This document shows, in pieces, positions 60,406 to 64,000 of a stretch of 64,000 nucleotides of DNA. Source of the stretch: W-Chloroflexi-9 sp045863195 (GTDB taxonomy: Bacteria; Chloroflexota; Dehalococcoidia; UBA2979); contig BTUI01000014.1 in NCBI GenBank assembly GCA_045863195.1, positions 1 through 64,000 of the forward strand, read 5' to 3'. The notes under the pieces are model-generated. The model did not search any database and was not told where the DNA came from. It saw only the letters and a program-made list of their open reading frames with translations. The position numbers were made by a program, and so were the translations under genes. Positions within the stretch are counted from its first letter, which is position 1. Each line of letters opens with the position of its first letter.

Positions 60406-61513
60406 ACGCGCACGCCGGCCCGAACTCCTCTCCGTCGACTTCGACGAGCGTCCGTTCACGATCGCGTGGGAACTGACGCGCTCCTGCGCCCTTGCCTGCC
60501 TGCACTGTCGCGCAGAAGCGCAGCCACGCCGCCACCCCGACGAGCTGACCACGGACGAGGCCCTCCGCGTGCTGGACGAGGTCGCGGCTCTGGCGCCGCC
60601 GGTGCTCGTCCTCACGGGCGGCGACCCGATGATGCGTCCCGATCTGTTCGATCTGATCGGCGGCGCCGCGGCCCGCGGCCTCCGCGTCTCCGTCTCTCCG
60701 ACGACCACGGCGCTCGCCACACGTGACCGTCTCGCCCGCCTGCGTGACGCAGGCGTGGAGAGCGTCCACGTGAGCCTGGACGGTGCCACCGCCGCGACAC
60801 ACGACGCGTTCCGCGGCTTCCCCGGCACGTACGACCGGGTCCTCCAGATCCTCGATGACCTCTCGGACCTCGGGATGACCGTACAGGTGGGCACCACGGT
60901 GACCGCGCGCAACGCTGGCGAACTCCCGGAAATGGCCCGGGTGCTCGCCGGGCGCGGCATCCGCATCTGGAGCGTCTTCTTCCTTGTGCCCACGGGGCGA
61001 GGCGTCCACGAATCGATGGTCGATGTGGAGACGGCGGAGGCGACCTGGGAGTGGCTCTGCGAGCTCGCCGAGCGCGCTCCCTTCGCCGTCCGCACGACGG
61101 CCGCGCCACAGTACCGCCGCACGGCGCTCCGGCGCGCCCGCGAACGCTCAGACCATCCGGTGCGCCTCACCGGGGCTGGCTACCAGATGCGGGAGGCGCC
61201 CTCCGGCGTTCAGACGCGCGGAGTGAACGACGGCAAGGGCTTCCTGTTCATCGACCACGTCGGCAACATCTGTCCGTCCGGGTTCCTGCAGATACCCGCC
61301 GGGGACGTCCGTACGGACGCCGTGGCGGAGGTATACCGGCACTCGCCCCTGTTCCGGGCGCTCCGCGACCCCTCGATGCTCACGGGGCGCTGCGGCCGGT
61401 GCCGGTACGCCGACCTCTGTGGTGGCTCGCGGGCACGCGCGTACGGCGTGAGTGGCGATTACCTTGCGGAGGATCCGTTGTGCGGTCTCACCGAGGAGGA
61501 GATCGCCCACTAG
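60392..61513 (+). CDS. Radical SAM/SPASM protein of the TIGR04053/AhbD-like group (373 aa)
   Basis: GTG 60392 follows GGAGGT by 5 nt and lies inside the end of the preceding gene; the start five codons earlier lacks this spacing. Cluster motif CALACLHCRAEAQPRRHPDE (about 28-47), VLTGGDPMMRPDL, VHVSLDGATAATHDAFRG and a SPASM end CGRCRYADLCGGSRARAYG. The HCRAxAxP and TGGDP wording is that of TIGR04053-type proteins, which often sit beside NirJ-like partners. A role in haem or haem-like maturation is inferred. Confidence 0.83.
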   Translation: MTATERARRPELLSVDFDERPFTIAWELTRSCALACLHCRAEAQPRRHPDELTTDEALRVLDEVAALAPPVLVLTGGDPMMRPDLFDLIGGAAARGLRVSVSPTTTALATRDRLARLRDAGVESVHVSLDGATAATHDAFRGFPGTYDRVLQILDDLSDLGMTVQVGTTVTARNAGELPEMARVLAGRGIRIWSVFFLVPTGRGVHESMVDVETAEATWEWLCELAERAPFAVRTTAAPQYRRTALRRARERSDHPVRLTGAGYQMREAPSGVQTRGVNDGKGFLFIDHVGNICPSGFLQIPAGDVRTDAVAEVYRHSPLFRALRDPSMLTGRCGRCRYADLCGGSRARAYGVSGDYLAEDPLCGLTEEEIAH

Positions 61514-62748
61514 CCCAGGTCGACTTCCGGCCGCTCTTCCCACACCACCTGCCGCGCGACGAGGTCGTCGAGCGCCGCCGCGTCGAGCGACAGCATCTCC
61601 GCGAGTACCTCGCGGCTGTGCTGCCCCATGTCCGGAGAGGTGCCGCGGATGCCCGCCGGCGTGCGCGAGAGGCGCACCGGGCTGTTCGCCAGCCGCACCT
61701 TGCCGAAGGTGTGGTGTGGCACCTCGGGAAGCATGTCGCGCGCCGCGACCTGCGGCATGGCGGCGGTCTCCGGGATCGTGTTGAGCGGCCCGCACGGGAT
61801 GCCGAACCGCTCGAGGGCGGCGACCCACTCCGCCGTCGGGCGCCTGCGGAACGCCTCGTTCAGCAGCGGCTCCAGTTCGGCGTGGTTGCGGGAGCGTGCC
61901 GCGGCCGAGTGGAAGCGGGGGTCATCGATCAGTTCGGTGGCGCTGAGTTCGGCGCAGAGCAGCGCCCACTGGTTCGGCACGCCCCACGCCAGCGCCAGCA
62001 CCATCCATCCGTCCGCCGTGGGGAACGCCTGGAACGGCACCGCCGAGGGGTGCCGCGTGCCGAGGCGTACCGGCGTCTCGCCACTCAGGAAGTAGCGCAT
62101 GTACGCGTTCTCCTGGATCGCGATCTGGCAGTCGAGCATGGAGATGTCCAGCAGTTGGCCGCGTCCCGAATCGCGCCGCTCGTGCAGCGCGGCGAGGATG
62201 CCCACGGCGCAGTAGAGGCCCGCCGCGATGTCGCCGAGCGAGAGGCCGGGGCGCGCCGGCCGCCCGTCCGGGTAGCCGGTCACCGACATCACGCCGCCAG
62301 CACCCTGCACGATCACATCGAGCGCCGGCTTCTCTCGCATCGGCCCGGTCTGGCCGTAGCCGGAGATCGCGGCGTAGATCAGCGCCGGGTTGACCTCGGA
62401 CAGCGCGGCGTAGCCGAGGCCGAGCGCGTCCATCTTGCCGGGGGTGAAGTTCTCCACCACCACGTCCGCCTGCTTCACGAGGCGGAGGAAGAGCGCCTTC
62501 CCCTCGTCCGTCGTCAGGTCGAGCGCGATCGAGCGCTTGCCGCGGTTGATCGAGAAGAAGTACCCCGACTCGCCATCGATGATCGGGCCGGTCGTGCGCG
62601 AGACATCGCCGTACGGCGGGCGCTCGACCTTGATCACGTCCGCACCGAGGTCGGCGAGCGTGGCGGTGCAGAACGGCCCGGAGAGGACCCAGGTCAGGTC
62701 CAGCACCCGCACCCCGGCGAGCGGGCCGGTCGTCGGCAGTGGTGGCAT
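61510..62748 (-). CDS. Class III CoA-transferase, CaiB/BaiF family (412 aa)
   Basis: ATG 62748 after GAGGGGAG; the longer frame begins nine codons earlier without a ribosome site. VRVLDLTWVLSGPFCTATLADLGADVIKVE and GLSLGDIAAGLYCAVGILAALHE carry the CoA half and the catalytic Asp (GDIAAG). Full length. Transfers CoA between organic acids. Its stop overlaps that of the radical SAM gene by 3 nt (CTAG), so the two are tightly convergent. Confidence 0.9.
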   Translation of the reverse strand: MPPLPTTGPLAGVRVLDLTWVLSGPFCTATLADLGADVIKVERPPYGDVSRTTGPIIDGESGYFFSINRGKRSIALDLTTDEGKALFLRLVKQADVVVENFTPGKMDALGLGYAALSEVNPALIYAAISGYGQTGPMREKPALDVIVQGAGGVMSVTGYPDGRPARPGLSLGDIAAGLYCAVGILAALHERRDSGRGQLLDISMLDCQIAIQENAYMRYFLSGETPVRLGTRHPSAVPFQAFPTADGWMVLALAWGVPNQWALLCAELSATELIDDPRFHSAAARSRNHAELEPLLNEAFRRRPTAEWVAALERFGIPCGPLNTIPETAAMPQVAARDMLPEVPHHTFGKVRLANSPVRLSRTPAGIRGTSPDMGQHSREVLAEMLSLDAAALDDLVARQVVWEERPEVDLG

Positions 62749-62792
62749 CGCGGACTCCCCTCGAACTCCCGGCACCGCCGGGGCCGCCCAGA

Positions 62793-63680
62793 TTACGGCG
62801 CGTCGTCGCCGCTTTCACGCCCCGGCCGCAGCGCCACGGAGACGCCGGCGAGGATCACCGCGCCCCCGGCCACCTCCAGCAGTGTCGGCACCTCATCCAG
62901 CCACACCGCGGCGATCGCCCCCGCCACCACCGGCTCACCGAGGATCGCGACCGCGACCACCGCTGCGGGGAGCGAGCCGAGCGCCCAGTTGAAAGCGTTA
63001 TGTCCAATGAGTTGCGGCACGAGTGCCATCGCCAGGATGAACAGGTACACCTCGGACGCATGCCCGCGCACCGGCGTCCCGGCGGCGAGCAGCATGGCGA
63101 GCAGGACGAACGCGGTGACCGCGTACACCACGCCGGTGTAGGAGGCCGTGGAGAGCCGCCGGCGCGCGCCCCGGCCCGCGACGATGTACGCGCTCGACGC
63201 CATGCCGCCGAGCAGCGCCAGCCCGTTGCCGATCAGCGACCCGCGGTCATCGAGGTCGTCGAACGTCAGCAGCAGCGCCCCGGCGGCGGCGATCCCCACG
63301 CCGATGACGACCTCGCGCGCCGGCGGCTCGCGCAGCACCAGCCACGCTCCCAGCGCCACGAAGATCGGCTGCATCGTCACGAGCACCACGCCGGAGAGCA
63401 CGGAGGTGCGCTGCACCGCCGCGACCCAGAGCGCGAAGTGGAGCGCCAGCATCACCCCGGCGAAGAGCAGCAGCAGCCACTCCCGCCGCGCCAGCCCTCG
63501 CAGGTCGTCCACGCCTCGCCAGGCGGCGAGCGCGACCATCGGCGGCGCGGCCAGCGTCAGGCGCAGCGCCGCGATGAGGAGCGCGGGCGCGCCGGCATCG
63601 GACGCCGCGCGGATCAGCGGCGCGGCCCACGCCACGGCCAGCACGCCGAGCAGCAGCACGAGGACGTGGCGTGCGGTCAG
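62793..63680 (-). CDS. EamA/DMT-family transporter (about 295 aa)
   Basis: Two EamA repeats of five TM helices (LVLLLGVLAVAWAAPLIRAA at the start; GNGLALLGGMASSAYIVAGR opens the second). Start is uncertain: no good ATG; a CTG at 63680 has GAGGAG 7 nt upstream, a GTG at 63659 has none, and a frame start at 63767 adds an Arg-rich, non-hydrophobic stretch. Exports metabolites or amino acids. Divergent from the M20 peptidase. Confidence 0.85.
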   Translation of the reverse strand: MTARHVLVLLLGVLAVAWAAPLIRAASDAGAPALLIAALRLTLAAPPMVALAAWRGVDDLRGLARREWLLLLFAGVMLALHFALWVAAVQRTSVLSGVVLVTMQPIFVALGAWLVLREPPAREVVIGVGIAAAGALLLTFDDLDDRGSLIGNGLALLGGMASSAYIVAGRGARRRLSTASYTGVVYAVTAFVLLAMLLAAGTPVRGHASEVYLFILAMALVPQLIGHNAFNWALGSLPAAVVAVAILGEPVVAGAIAAVWLDEVPTLLEVAGGAVILAGVSVALRPGRESGDDAP

Positions 63681-63781
63681 CGGGTGGCTCCTCGCGCCGC
63701 CGCGCGCTGCGCGGGGTTGACAGGCGATCCGGGCACGCCAACGATGCCCGCGAGAGATGGCGCACACGGAGGGGGCAACTC

Positions 63782-64000
63782 ATGGCCGAACCGGCGATCA
63801 ACTGGGACGCCTGGACCGAGCAGGCCACGGAGTGGCTCTCCGAATACATCCGTGTCGATACCGTAAACCCTCCGGGCAACGAGACCCGCGCCTGCGACTT
63901 CCTCGGCCGCATCCTGGAGGCGGAGGGCATCCCCTACGACCTCTACACCCCGGACGGCGACGAGACACGGAAGTCGCTCGTGGCGCGGCTGTCGGGCACG
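63782..64000 (+). CDS. M20-family metallopeptidase, N-terminal fragment
   Basis: ATG 63782 after GGAGGGGGC. The 73 residues seen (WLSEYIRVDTVNPPGNETRA, FLGRILEAEGIPYDLY) are the standard start of ArgE/DapE/CPG2-type enzymes; the metal ligands lie beyond the window. Substrate not deducible from this part. Confidence 0.82.
   Translation, partial: MAEPAINWDAWTEQATEWLSEYIRVDTVNPPGNETRACDFLGRILEAEGIPYDLYTPDGDETRKSLVARLSGT

Overview
The window is high-GC bacterial DNA without rRNA, tRNA or CRISPR that I could see. F420-type luciferase-like oxidoreductase, Ala/Thr/Pro-rich lipoproteins, GltBD, a BcsB-like protein and LiaI/LiaF-like membrane proteins together suggest a Chloroflexota-like (or actinobacterium-like) heterotroph; this is inference from gene content, not a placement.

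Layout. Bases 1-2.7 kb hold the end of an SNF2-type helicase and a large ParB-like protein, a pair typical of plasmids and integrative elements. From 3.4 to 20 kb lies an accessory belt unusually rich in small regulators (two TetR, four MarR, one HxlR), each beside an efflux pump, hydrolase or redox gene: MFS and MMPL exporters, metallo-beta-lactamase-fold proteins (one stripped of its metal motif), two MaoC-type hydratases with an alpha/beta hydrolase, an extradiol dioxygenase, and a YceI/DoxX unit controlled by HxlR behind a striking tandem operator. From 19.5 to 26.2 kb is a CoA-thioester catabolic cluster: SDR dehydrogenase, Cys-less thiolase-like protein plus DUF35 partner, two class III CoA-transferase subunits and an acyl-CoA dehydrogenase. 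It looks like activation, dehydrogenation and retro-aldol style chain shortening of an unknown acid.

From 26.2 to 32.3 kb is a decayed, recombined zone: MarR, IS256 transposase and PIN-domain relics, a perfect 23-bp direct repeat flanking about 4 kb, and two orphan membrane proteins (835 aa and 369 aa) of unknown function. The 4.0 kb region also holds an HxlR relic. By eye, everything up to about 32.1 kb has looser codon use than what follows, so the left half may be one or more integrated islands.

From 32.3 kb on, the DNA looks like chromosomal backbone: hotdog protein, VOC protein, lipoproteins, a tandem cadherin-like surface protein, LLM oxidoreductase and alpha/beta hydrolase, M42 peptidase, an RNA m5U methyltransferase, a Maf protein carrying a foreign-looking N-terminal extension, a methyltransferase, LiaF/LiaI-like pair, a MacB-type ABC exporter, glutamate synthase (gltBD), a tandem universal stress protein, an orphan BcsB, two overlapping radical SAM/SPASM genes related to the heme/NirJ group, a third CoA-transferase, a DMT transporter and the start of an M20 peptidase.

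The most unusual items are the 835-aa membrane protein inside direct repeats, the Maf chimera, the zinc-site-less MBL protein opposite a MarR gene, the CoA-transferase pair with only one catalytic Asp, and the tandem HxlR operator.
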